Shown here piece by piece: positions 16,078-24,190 of a stretch of 64,000 nt of DNA. Made by a program: the position numbers and the translations under genes. The notes under the pieces are model-generated. The model was given only the letters and a program-made list of their open reading frames with translations. It made no database searches and was not told the DNA's origin. The first letter of the stretch is position 1. Each line of letters begins with the position of its first letter. The stretch is from Arthrobacter sp. MAHUQ-56 (GTDB lineage Bacteria; Actinomycetota; Actinomycetes; Actinomycetales; Micrococcaceae): the NCBI RefSeq assembly GCF_019710585.1, contig NZ_JAIFZQ010000020.1, forward strand, positions 124,001 through 188,000. The letters are read 5' to 3'.

Positions 16078-16092
16078 CCCCTAATGCCCCTA
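16078..16092 (-). promoter_or_regulatory. Twin TAGGGG boxes upstream of the iniB-like gene
   Basis: CCCCTA at 16078-16083 and 16087-16092 reads on the minus strand as two direct TAGGGG boxes nine bases apart. A matching ATAGGGG lies before the hsp70-like gene. Candidate binding site for the locus LuxR regulator, by inference only. Confidence 0.25.
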
Positions 16093-16236
16093 TCGGCAGG
16101 AGGCTGCGCGCCCCGGAAGTGCACCAACGGGTAAGGGGGAAGGACCCGATGCCCGTGCCCGGCGGCAAACCTAGGTTTGAAGCAACCAGGTAACGACGCC
16201 GGACGTCGCCAACGAGAAGATGTGAGGACCACGCAC

Positions 16237-17265
16237 ATGGCAACACTCGCAAACGACCTTGTCCAGTTCCTGATGCACCTTTTCGGCAACCCGCAGGCAA
16301 CCCTGGAATTCCTGGAGAACCCGGAGCGGGCGCTCGCGGACCACGGCCTGGGCAACGTCGGCTCGGCTGATGTTGACGCTGCAATGCCAGTCGTCCTCGA
16401 TTACGCACCCATCACCGTCAACGCCTCCTTCGACAGGGATGACCACGCGGGCAGCAACGGTGCCGGCACGGCGGACACCGGGTGGAGTGTCTCCCCCGCC
16501 GCGGCGGGGAACGGCGGCGGCGACACCGGGGGTGCTGGTGGCTCTGGCGGCGGCCACCAGGGGCACGACGACCACGCCTACGCGGTCCAGCAGTTGCACC
16601 ATGTGGTGAACCACTACTCCTACACGGCCAGCACCGCGATAGTGGACGACAGGGTTACCATCACCGACCAGTCCGTGAGCCAGAACATCTGGGCCGACGG
16701 AGACGTGGAACAGTGGTTCGACAACGACGCCGTGGTGGCCTCCGGCGACCAGGCCGTCGCCGCCGGCGGCGCTGCGGACGTCCGGGACTCCAACAACATC
16801 AGGGACGCGTACAACACGGACGGTTCCACCGACAATTCCACGGACAACCAGCTCCACGCCGGCGCCGGCATCAGCATCGGCAACGAAGCGACCAGCGTCG
16901 AGGACTCCTTCAACACCGACGTCGCCTTCGACATGGATGACTCTTTTAACGACAATTCGGACAATTCCGACCACTCCGGTACCTGGGACAACTCCGACCA
17001 CTCCCTCAGCACGGCGGTGGCGGACTCCTTCAACCAGGAGGACTCCTTCAACGAGGACAACTCCACCGATACGGCCGTGGACGTCAGCATGGCGGACTCC
17101 TTCCAGGACAATTCGGACACCAGCATCGTGGAGGACAACGGGGTGGCCGCCGACAACCAGCCCGACTTCACGGAGGACAACTCCAGCCATACCGGCGTGG
17201 ACGTGGACGTGGATCACCAGGCCGGCATCGACGATTCGGTGATTGACGACTCCACTGCGCTGTAA
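16237..17265 (+). CDS. IniB-like protein: IniB N-terminal domain plus Asp/Asn/Ser-rich repeats
   Basis: A 342-aa acidic protein. The first 50 residues match the IniB N-terminal domain: LVQFLMHLFGNPQATLEFLE, then NPERALADHGL. A Gly/Asp/His linker follows. From about residue 120 the chain is dominated by Asp, Asn, Ser and Thr with motifs such as DSFN, DNSTD, DNSDHS and FTEDNS, and almost no basic residues. There is no signal peptide or membrane segment. ATG 16237 follows AGGA at 16225-16228. In mycobacteria iniB precedes iniA and iniC, which are induced by cell-wall inhibitors; the same order is seen here. Molecular role unknown. Confidence 0.8.
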   Translation: MATLANDLVQFLMHLFGNPQATLEFLENPERALADHGLGNVGSADVDAAMPVVLDYAPITVNASFDRDDHAGSNGAGTADTGWSVSPAAAGNGGGDTGGAGGSGGGHQGHDDHAYAVQQLHHVVNHYSYTASTAIVDDRVTITDQSVSQNIWADGDVEQWFDNDAVVASGDQAVAAGGAADVRDSNNIRDAYNTDGSTDNSTDNQLHAGAGISIGNEATSVEDSFNTDVAFDMDDSFNDNSDNSDHSGTWDNSDHSLSTAVADSFNQEDSFNEDNSTDTAVDVSMADSFQDNSDTSIVEDNGVAADNQPDFTEDNSSHTGVDVDVDHQAGIDDSVIDDSTAL

Positions 17266-17328
17266 CAGTCTTGAACCGGGAACACACTGGGTCCGGGAGG
17301 AACACAGCCCCGCGGGAGAGGACAGTCT

Positions 17329-19212
17329 GTGGCAGAAGCAGGACCTGCAAGGCCGCCGGCCCCGGCGTTGGCGGGACAACTGGTGCGGCTGGTGGAGCAA
17401 GGCCTCCAGCTGGTGGGAACCGGTGACCGGGCCGACCTCCGCAAACGCCTGGACCAGGCCATGGCCCGGCTGCAGGATCCCAGCATCAGGGTGATCGTGG
17501 TGGGGGAGTTCAAGCAGGGCAAGAGCAAGCTCATCAATGCCCTGGTCAACGCCCCGGTATGCCCTGTGGATGACGACGTCGCCACCTCCACTCCCACGAT
17601 TGTCCGCTATGGCGAGCCGGCGTCCGCCGCGATCCTGGTCCCCGCTGCCGACAGCGCCGGCGGGGAGGGCAACGGCCTGGAGCGCCAGCCGATCAACCTG
17701 GCAGACCTCCCCGAGTTCGTTTCCGAACAGGGCAATCCGGGTAACCGCAGGAAACTGGCGGCGGCAGAGGTCTGCCTGCCCCGCAAACTGCTGACCGGCG
17801 GCCTGACCATTATCGACACGCCCGGCGTGGGCGGCATGGGCTCCACGCACACCTTGACCACCCTCACGGCACTTCCCACCGCAGATGCCATGCTCCTGGT
17901 CTCTGACGCCTCGCAGGAATACACCGAGCCAGAAATGCGGTTCCTCCGCCAAGCCATGCGCATCACCCCCAGCGTCGCCGCCGTGCTCTCGAAGACGGAC
18001 CTGTACCCGGACTGGCGCCAGGTGGAAAAACTGGACCGGGAGCACCTGCACAACGCGGCCCCGGACATCCCGCTGTTTCCGCTGTCCGCCGACCTCCGCC
18101 TCGAGGCCTCGCGGCTGCAGGACGCCGAGCTCAACACCGAGTCGGGCTTTCCCGCCCTGGTAACCCACCTCCGGAACGACATCGTAGGGAACGCGCAGCG
18201 GCTCCAGCGCCGTTCCGTCAGCCAGGACCTGCTGTCCGTCACCGGCAACCTGCGACTGTCCCTGCAGTCCGAGCTCGAGGCGATGGAAAAGCCCGAACAG
18301 ACGCCGCACATGGTGGCCGCCCTGGAACACGCCAAGGCTGAGGCCGATGAACTCCGGAAACGGTCCGCCCGGTGGCAGCTCACGCTCAGCGACGGCATCA
18401 ACGACCTCATCGCCGACATGGAATACGACCTCCGGGACCGCCTCCGCCGGATCCAGCGGGACGCCGAATCGGCCATCGACCAAGGGGACCCCGGGCCGGT
18501 CTGGCCGCAGTTTTCGCAGTGGCTGGAGGAATCCGTGGCGGCCGCAATCTCCGATACCTTTGTGTGGACCAGCGAGCGGTCCCAGTGGCTGGCCGCCCAG
18601 GTGGCCGAACACTTCGCCGCTGACGAGGTGTCGCTGCCGGTGCTGCATGTCTCCGACTCCGGCGACGCCCTGGACCCGGTGGATGGAATGCCCGGGCTGG
18701 ATCCCGGGCGCGTGAACCCCGTGCAGAAGGTCCTGATCGGGATGCGCGGCTCCTACGGCGGCATCCTGATGTTCGGTCTCCTGACGGGTATTTTCGGCAT
18801 GGCCCTGATCAACCCCCTGTCCGTCGGTGCCGGGTTGCTGCTGGGCCGCAAGGCCTACCGTGAGGACAAGGAAGTTCGGCTGAAACGCCGCCAGGGCGAA
18901 GCCAAAGCTCTGGTGCGGCGCCAGCTTGACGACGTGACCTTCCAGGTGGGAAAGCAACTAAAGGACCGGCTGCGGTTGGTGCAGCGGACCATCCGTGACC
19001 ACTTCACGGGGATTGCGGACGAGTACCACCGGTCACTGGCGGACTCGGTCGCCGCAGCGCAGAAGGCGGCCAACTCCTACGCGCGGGAAAAGGAGGGGCG
19101 GATCCGGGAGATCAGGGCAGAACTGCAGAAGGTCGATGCCCTTCACCGGGCGGCGGAAGCGGTGGCCGCCGGCGTGGCGGTGGGGGCGCCCTCGGCAGCG
19201 GGGGTGGCATGA
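17329..19212 (+). CDS. Dynamin-like GTPase, IniA type
   Basis: A 627-aa bacterial dynamin-like protein. The GTPase domain has G1 GEFKQGKSKLINALV, a likely G2 Thr in VATSTPTIVRYG, G3 DTPGVGG and a G4-like SKTD. Long helical stalk segments follow. A hydrophobic paddle at about residues 480-510 (MFGLLTGIFGMALINPLSVG) would insert in the membrane, as in mycobacterial IniA, which remodels membranes. GTG 17329 is preceded by GAGAGG. The gene overlaps its partner by 4 bases (ATGA), so paired synthesis of two dynamin-like subunits is likely. Confidence 0.87.
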   Translation: MAEAGPARPPAPALAGQLVRLVEQGLQLVGTGDRADLRKRLDQAMARLQDPSIRVIVVGEFKQGKSKLINALVNAPVCPVDDDVATSTPTIVRYGEPASAAILVPAADSAGGEGNGLERQPINLADLPEFVSEQGNPGNRRKLAAAEVCLPRKLLTGGLTIIDTPGVGGMGSTHTLTTLTALPTADAMLLVSDASQEYTEPEMRFLRQAMRITPSVAAVLSKTDLYPDWRQVEKLDREHLHNAAPDIPLFPLSADLRLEASRLQDAELNTESGFPALVTHLRNDIVGNAQRLQRRSVSQDLLSVTGNLRLSLQSELEAMEKPEQTPHMVAALEHAKAEADELRKRSARWQLTLSDGINDLIADMEYDLRDRLRRIQRDAESAIDQGDPGPVWPQFSQWLEESVAAAISDTFVWTSERSQWLAAQVAEHFAADEVSLPVLHVSDSGDALDPVDGMPGLDPGRVNPVQKVLIGMRGSYGGILMFGLLTGIFGMALINPLSVGAGLLLGRKAYREDKEVRLKRRQGEAKALVRRQLDDVTFQVGKQLKDRLRLVQRTIRDHFTGIADEYHRSLADSVAAAQKAANSYAREKEGRIREIRAELQKVDALHRAAEAVAAGVAVGAPSAAGVA

Positions 19213-20690
19213 CGGCGTCCCCCACGGCCCGCGCCGCAGCCTTGCTCCAAGAGGCGCTGGACGCCTACCGGGATGAGCCCGCGGCCGTCGAGGAACTGGA
19301 ACGATACCGGCGGCGGCTTGCCGAACCCCTGCGCGTTGCCATCGCCGGGATGGTCAAGGCGGGCAAATCCACGCTCCTGAATGCCATCGTGGGCGAAGAG
19401 ATCGCCCCCACCGACACAGGGGAATGCACCAGGATCGTCACGTGGTACCGGCACGGACACACACCCCGGATCACCTTGTACCCAAAGTCGGGGGAACCCA
19501 GGATCCTGCCGCTCAAGCGGGCCAACGGCCGCCTGGTCTTCGTCCTGGACGGTGCGCGGGCCGAGGACGTGGACCGGCTCGACGTCGAGTGGCCGTCCCC
19601 GGCCCTGCTCAGCATGACCCTCATCGATACCCCCGGGATCGCCTCCCTGTCCCAGGATGTGTCTGCGAGGTCCACGCAGTTCCTGGCCCCGGAGGATGCG
19701 CCGTCGGAAGCCGACGCCGTCATCTACCTGATGCGGCACCTGCACGCCTCCGATCTGCGGTTCCTGGAGTCGTTCCACGACGACGGGGCGGGCCGCCCCG
19801 GCACGGTCAACGCCATCGCGGTGCTTTCCCGCGCCGATGAAGTGGGTGCGGGGCGCATAGATTCACTCATTTCGGCAGCGGTCATCGCCGACAGGTACAG
19901 CCGTGACAACAGCCTGCGGAAGCTGGCGCTGGGGGTGGTTCCGGTGGCCGGGCTCCTGGCCCAGAGCGCACGGACCCTGCGCCAGGCCGACTTCGAGTCC
20001 CTGCAGGTGCTCGCGGGAACGGACCGTGAAGCCCGCGAGCGGATGATGCTCTCCGCCGACAGGTTCCGCCGGTCGACGGACCCGGAGGGACTGACCGTGG
20101 AGGCCAGGACGTCCCTGCTGGAGCGCTACGGGCTTTTCGGGATCCGCCTGGCAGCGGTCCTGATCCGCAACGGCTTCCCGGACCCCACCCCGCTGGCGCA
20201 TGAGCTGGCCCGCCGCAGCGGGCTGGATGCGCTGCTGGAGCTGCTGGACCGCCAGTTCCAGGCAAGGGCGGAGGCCTTGAAAGCGCGGACTGCGGTGGCG
20301 GCAGTGGAGAACCTCCTGCACACGCGTCCCAGGCAGGGGACCGAGGCCCTTGCTGCGGCGCTTGAACGGTTGCAGGCCAGCGCCCACGAGTTCCGCGAAC
20401 TTCGGTTGCTGGCGGACCTGCGGAGCACCGCGGTGGAGATTTCCCCCGAGCTGGCAGCCGAGGCGGAGCGGCTCATCGGCGGCCAGGGCGCCGCGGTGTC
20501 CCTCCGGTTGGGACTTGCCCCGGACGCCGGCGCCGCGGAACTGGCAGCCGAGGCCCGGTCCTGCCTTGCCCGCTGGCGGGAGCTGGCCGGCAACCCGCTG
20601 ACCGCCCATTCGGCGCTGGAGACATGCCGGGTGGTGATCCGCAGCTGCGAGGGCATGCTGGCGGAGCTGTCCGGCGCCAAGGTGGCCTAA
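19209..20690 (+). CDS. Dynamin-like GTPase, IniC type
   Basis: A 493-aa partner of the preceding GTPase. G1 is GMVKAGKSTLLNAIV, G2 a Thr in TDTGECTR, G3 DTPGIASLSQ, and G4 probably AVLSRADE. It is shorter than the IniA-type protein and lacks a clear hydrophobic paddle, as with IniC. The rest is a helix-rich stalk. Its TAA stop overlaps the stop of the convergent membrane protein gene by four bases, so no separate terminator exists between them. Confidence 0.85.
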   Translation: MTASPTARAAALLQEALDAYRDEPAAVEELERYRRRLAEPLRVAIAGMVKAGKSTLLNAIVGEEIAPTDTGECTRIVTWYRHGHTPRITLYPKSGEPRILPLKRANGRLVFVLDGARAEDVDRLDVEWPSPALLSMTLIDTPGIASLSQDVSARSTQFLAPEDAPSEADAVIYLMRHLHASDLRFLESFHDDGAGRPGTVNAIAVLSRADEVGAGRIDSLISAAVIADRYSRDNSLRKLALGVVPVAGLLAQSARTLRQADFESLQVLAGTDREARERMMLSADRFRRSTDPEGLTVEARTSLLERYGLFGIRLAAVLIRNGFPDPTPLAHELARRSGLDALLELLDRQFQARAEALKARTAVAAVENLLHTRPRQGTEALAAALERLQASAHEFRELRLLADLRSTAVEISPELAAEAERLIGGQGAAVSLRLGLAPDAGAAELAAEARSCLARWRELAGNPLTAHSALETCRVVIRSCEGMLAELSGAKVA

Positions 20691-21250
20691 GGCTTGGGCG
20701 GCGTGAGCCAGGCGCCGGCCGAGGGCAGGAACAGGAGCACCAGGCCCACACACGCCAGGACCAGCGCACCTGCCCACAGCAGCACCACATGGCCGCCGGC
20801 GTCGCCCTCCGGCAGCAGGAAGGAAGACGCCACCAGCAGGACCAGCGCATGGCCCGCCAGCAGTGGGACCAGCGCCCAGCGGGCCCGCCTCCGGCGGCCC
20901 ATCACCAGGGCCAACACCGCGGCTTCGAGAAGGATGAACAGCAGCAGGCCCGCAATGCTTCCCCAGAAGACCGTATCCGCGGCGGCACCCACGGCGCCGG
21001 CGCTGCTGCCCGGGGCCATGTCCTCCACCACGCCGTGCAGCCGCCGCAGGTGTGAGTCGCGGGTCAGGAAAGAGCCGGCGAGCACGGCAAGCCCGGCCAC
21101 GAAGCTGGCCAGCCACAGCCTCCGGGCGGCGCGGACAGCGCGCGGAGGTGCCGGGACCGCCGGTATGGGCGGCGGGCCTGAGTAGGAGGGGCCGGGCCGC
21201 GGCGGGGGAGCGGGCACGCGCCGCTCTTCTCCGCCGGGTTGGAACGCCAT
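20687..21250 (-). CDS. Four-helix membrane protein of unknown function
   Basis: A 187-aa protein, family not recognised. After a Pro-rich cytoplasmic start (PPPRPGPSYSGPPPIPAV) come four hydrophobic segments: LWLASFVAGLAVLAGSFL, FWGSIAGLLLFILLEAAVLA, WALVPLLAGHALVLLVAS and VVLLWAGALVLACVGLVLLF. The start at 21250 gives a compact protein; a longer frame upstream would overlap the PLDc_N gene. It follows that gene by 5 bases and is probably co-transcribed with it. Its stop overlaps the IniC-type stop. Confidence 0.65.
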   Translation of the reverse strand: MAFQPGGEERRVPAPPPRPGPSYSGPPPIPAVPAPPRAVRAARRLWLASFVAGLAVLAGSFLTRDSHLRRLHGVVEDMAPGSSAGAVGAAADTVFWGSIAGLLLFILLEAAVLALVMGRRRRARWALVPLLAGHALVLLVASSFLLPEGDAGGHVVLLWAGALVLACVGLVLLFLPSAGAWLTPPKP

Positions 21251-21255
21251 GTGGC

Positions 21256-21645
21256 TTATTTCAGTCCGTCGGTATCGTGTTCGTCGGTCCCCCGCTGGCC
21301 CTTGCCGTTGTTCTCCCGGGCCTTGGCATCCAGTTCGTCCTTGAGCTTCCTCAGGCGCTCGGCCTCGGCCTGGTTGCGGCGGCGGGCTTCGAGGTTGCGC
21401 AGGAAGTCCGGGTCGTCGTCCGGCGCGGTGGGGTGCGCAAATGCCTGCGGCTGGGGACGGGTGCCCCGTGGCCTGCCGATCAGCAGCCACAAGATTGCGC
21501 CCAGGACGGGAAGGATGATCATCACGATGATCCAGGCCGGTTTGGAAATTCCCCGGGTGAGCCGGCCCTCGGTGCGGATCACGTCCACCAGGCCATACAC
21601 AAAGATGACGAGGACTGCCACGGCCAAAGCCACACGGAAGAGCAT
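21256..21645 (-). CDS. PLDc_N domain membrane protein
   Basis: A 129-aa protein with the phospholipase D nuclease N-terminal (PLDc_N) domain: helix 1 LFRVALAVAVLVIFVYGLVD, then RGISKPAWIIVMIILPVLGA and ILWLLIGRP. The last 70 residues are hydrophilic, with a charged helix (RRRNQAEAERLRKLKDELDA) likely to form a coiled coil. Such stand-alone PLDc_N proteins are common in actinobacteria, and their role is unknown. Divergent from the DUF4229 gene. Confidence 0.85.
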   Translation of the reverse strand: MLFRVALAVAVLVIFVYGLVDVIRTEGRLTRGISKPAWIIVMIILPVLGAILWLLIGRPRGTRPQPQAFAHPTAPDDDPDFLRNLEARRRNQAEAERLRKLKDELDAKARENNGKGQRGTDEHDTDGLK

Positions 21646-21706
21646 GCCATTAAGTCTATCGTCAGGACGGGCAGGGGCCGCCGGTGGGGGCCGCTAAACT
21701 TGGATA

Positions 21707-22012
21707 GTGGCCTTTTTGAAATATTCCCTGATCCGGCTGGCGCTCTTTGTGCCCCTGTTCGTGCTGTTTGCACTCCTCCAGCTTGGGGTGCTGATGTCCG
21801 TGATCTGCGCCGCGCTGATTGCCTTTGCCATCAGCTACCTGTTCTTCCAGAAGCAGCGGGACGCCGCCACGGCCGCCCTGCAGCACCGCTTTTCCGGCAA
21901 GGCCAAGCCGCTGCGTTCAGCGGGCGAGATCCAGGACGCCAACGCCGAGGACGCCCTGCTCGACGCCAACCCGGACATCGCCATCAACAACGCCAAGGGC
22001 GAGAAGAACTAG
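21707..22012 (+). CDS. DUF4229 family membrane protein (101 aa)
   Basis: Two adjacent membrane helices (LIRLALFVPLFVLFALLQLG and LMSVICAALIAFAISYLFF) followed by a basic and then polar tail ending NNAKGEKN. This is the pattern of the actinobacterial DUF4229 family, commonly next to menA. Start GTG 21707. Its TAG stop overlaps the menA stop by four bases (CTAG, palindromic), leaving no space for a terminator. Confidence 0.82.
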   Translation: MAFLKYSLIRLALFVPLFVLFALLQLGVLMSVICAALIAFAISYLFFQKQRDAATAALQHRFSGKAKPLRSAGEIQDANAEDALLDANPDIAINNAKGEKN

Positions 22013-22890
22013 AACCCGTGGTTGAGCACCAGGCCCAGTGAGAACAGCAGGCTGTAGCCGAGGTTGATCAGGCCGGTCTGCTTCAGGACCGGGATCAGGC
22101 TCTTGCGTTTGCGGCCGTTGATCATCAGCCAGGCAGGCATCAGGCACGCCGGGATGAGCAGCAGCACGATCAGGATCCACGGCCGACCGGGGGCCAGGAC
22201 CACCACCAGCAGGATCGCGACGGCGAGCATCAGGACGTAGCTTTCGCGTGCGTGCTTGTCGCCCAGCCGCACGGCCAGGGTCTTCTTGCCCGCCTGCATG
22301 TCCGTGGGGATGTCCCGGACGTTGTTGGCCATCAGCAGCGCCGTGGCAATCAGCCCCGTGCCGATGGCGCCAATCACCGCGGACAGGTTGATCTGCCCGG
22401 CCTGGGTGTAAGTGGTGCCGAGCGTGGCCACCAGGCCGAAGAACACGAACACGAAAAGGTCGCCCAGGCCCATGTAGCCGTACGGGTTCTTACCGCCCGT
22501 GTAGCCCCAGGCCGCCATGACGCAGCCGAGCCCCACCAGGATCAGCCACCATGCCTGGGTGAGGAGCACCAGGACCAGGCCGAACACCATGGCAAGCGCG
22601 AACGTGCCGAGGGCCGCCCACTTGACGTGCTCCGGCTTGGCCGCTCCAGAGCCCACCAGCCGCAGCGGACCCACCCGGTCGTCGTCCGTGCCGCGGATGC
22701 CGTCGGAGTAGTCGTTCGCGAAATTCACGCCCACCTGGAGCAGCAGCGCCACCAGCGCCGCGAGGATGGCATTGGGCAGAAGGAACGAGTCCATCTCGTA
22801 GGCGGCGGCAGAGCCGATCAGCACCGGCGCGATCGCTGCGGGCAGCGTCCTGAGCCGGGCGCCTTGGATCCATTGGGTGGCTGTGGCCAC
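22009..22890 (-). CDS. menA: 1,4-dihydroxy-2-naphthoate polyprenyltransferase MenA
   Basis: Attaches the polyprenyl chain to 1,4-dihydroxy-2-naphthoate, making demethylmenaquinone in the membrane. This 293-aa UbiA-family protein has the Asp-rich prenyl-diphosphate motif NFANDYSDGIRGTDDD near residue 65, the second motif around NNVRDIPTDMQAGKKTLAVR, and eight to nine helices. GTG 22890 was chosen because GAGGT stands 7 bases upstream and the protein then starts MATATQWIQGARLRTLP, typical of MenA. It lies downstream of menB and menE in the same direction. Confidence 0.92.
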   Translation of the reverse strand: MATATQWIQGARLRTLPAAIAPVLIGSAAAYEMDSFLLPNAILAALVALLLQVGVNFANDYSDGIRGTDDDRVGPLRLVGSGAAKPEHVKWAALGTFALAMVFGLVLVLLTQAWWLILVGLGCVMAAWGYTGGKNPYGYMGLGDLFVFVFFGLVATLGTTYTQAGQINLSAVIGAIGTGLIATALLMANNVRDIPTDMQAGKKTLAVRLGDKHARESYVLMLAVAILLVVVLAPGRPWILIVLLLIPACLMPAWLMINGRKRKSLIPVLKQTGLINLGYSLLFSLGLVLNHGF

Positions 22891-22965
22891 GGTTAGTACC
22901 TCATGTTGTTTCGGTAGGACGGCAGGATGGAACGGGCGCACCCGCCGCGGGGGTGCAGGTCCACT

Positions 22966-24177
22966 TTACTTTCCTTCGTGCAGGGCACTGAGTTCGGCGG
23001 TCATGGCCAGCCGGTCCGGCTTGCCGTTGGGCAACATCCGGAGGGCGGGTGCGGCGAGGACGGTTTTGGGCGCCAGGACCCCCAGCGTGCCGCGCCATTG
23101 CTGCTGGAGGACGACGGCGGTGTCCCCGGCTTTGTCCGGCCCCGCCGCATCCTGTGCAGCAGCGCCGTCCCCGGCCAGTGCGACGTATGCCGCCACCGCC
23201 TGGCCCCATTCCGCGGAAGGGACGCCTGCCACGAAAGCTGCGCTGACGGCGTCGGACTTTTCCAGCTCTTCCTGCAACTGGGCGGCGGACACCTTGACGC
23301 CGCCGGTGATGATCACGTCGTCGGCCCGGCCCAGCACGGTGAGCCGGCCGTCGTCGTCGATCCTGCCAAGGTCGCTGGTGCGGAACCAGCGCACGCCGTC
23401 CTCCTCGAAGAAGGTCCCGGTTTCCTCATCCGGCGCTTCGATGTAGCCGGCGGCGACGGTGTCCCCGCCCAGCAGGATCCTGCCGTCCCCATCCACCCGG
23501 ACGGACACGCCTTCCAGCGGGTAGCCGTCGTACACGCAGCCGCCCGAGGTTTCCGCCGAACCGTACGTGGTGACCACCCGGACGCCGGCTTCGCGGGCAG
23601 CCGCCAGCAGGGATGCCGGTGCCGGGGCGCCACCCAACAGGATGGCGTTGAACCTGCGGAGCACCGCGAGGGTGTCCGGCGACGGGTCGTCGAGGAGCCG
23701 CTGCAGCTGGGTGGGCACCAGGGAGGTGAAACGGATCTTGTCCGTCAGTTCCAGGGCGGCGGCGGTGAAGGCCTCCGGCGTAAAGCCGCCGGACATGTCC
23801 ATGACCCAGGGGCGGGTGCCGGCGAACAGGGACCGCACCAGCACCTGGATGCCGGCGACGAACTGCACGGGCAGCGCCAGGAGCCATTGGCCCTCGCCCT
23901 TGAGCCGCAGCGCCGTGGCCATGGAGGATGCCGCCAGCGATTCCACCGTCAACAACGTTGCCTTGGGCGTGCCGGTGGAGCCGGAGGTGCGGACCACTGC
24001 CACGGCGTCGTCGCACCCGGGGGTCTCCACGTGCCCCACGACGAGGCTGCCGTCGGGGCCAACGGACAGTTCGACGGCGGGGCCCTCGCCGTGAAGCGCG
24101 GCCGCCAGGGCTTTCAGGGCAGGCTCGATGTTGAGGGGACCGCCCGGGCCCTGGTCGGGGGAAGTTTCGCTGTTCAT
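22966..24177 (-). CDS. menE: o-Succinylbenzoate--CoA ligase MenE
   Basis: Activates o-succinylbenzoate to its CoA ester in menaquinone synthesis. A 403-aa acyl-adenylating enzyme, with AMP-binding motif VRTSGSTGTPKA at about residue 82, TYGSAETSGG near residue 205, and TSDLGRIDDDGRLTVLGRAD before the C-terminal lid. Members of this actinobacterial MenE branch are shorter than E. coli MenE. It lies 13 bases after menB. Confidence 0.88.
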   Translation of the reverse strand: MNSETSPDQGPGGPLNIEPALKALAAALHGEGPAVELSVGPDGSLVVGHVETPGCDDAVAVVRTSGSTGTPKATLLTVESLAASSMATALRLKGEGQWLLALPVQFVAGIQVLVRSLFAGTRPWVMDMSGGFTPEAFTAAALELTDKIRFTSLVPTQLQRLLDDPSPDTLAVLRRFNAILLGGAPAPASLLAAAREAGVRVVTTYGSAETSGGCVYDGYPLEGVSVRVDGDGRILLGGDTVAAGYIEAPDEETGTFFEEDGVRWFRTSDLGRIDDDGRLTVLGRADDVIITGGVKVSAAQLQEELEKSDAVSAAFVAGVPSAEWGQAVAAYVALAGDGAAAQDAAGPDKAGDTAVVLQQQWRGTLGVLAPKTVLAAPALRMLPNGKPDRLAMTAELSALHEGK

Positions 24178-24190
24178 ATGCCGTCCTGCC

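Noticed and set aside
16171..18957. A 928-codon open frame on the minus strand antisense to the iniB-like and first dynamin-like genes
   Set aside because: It exists because of strong third-position GC bias; the plus-strand genes have recognisable domains, the minus product does not.
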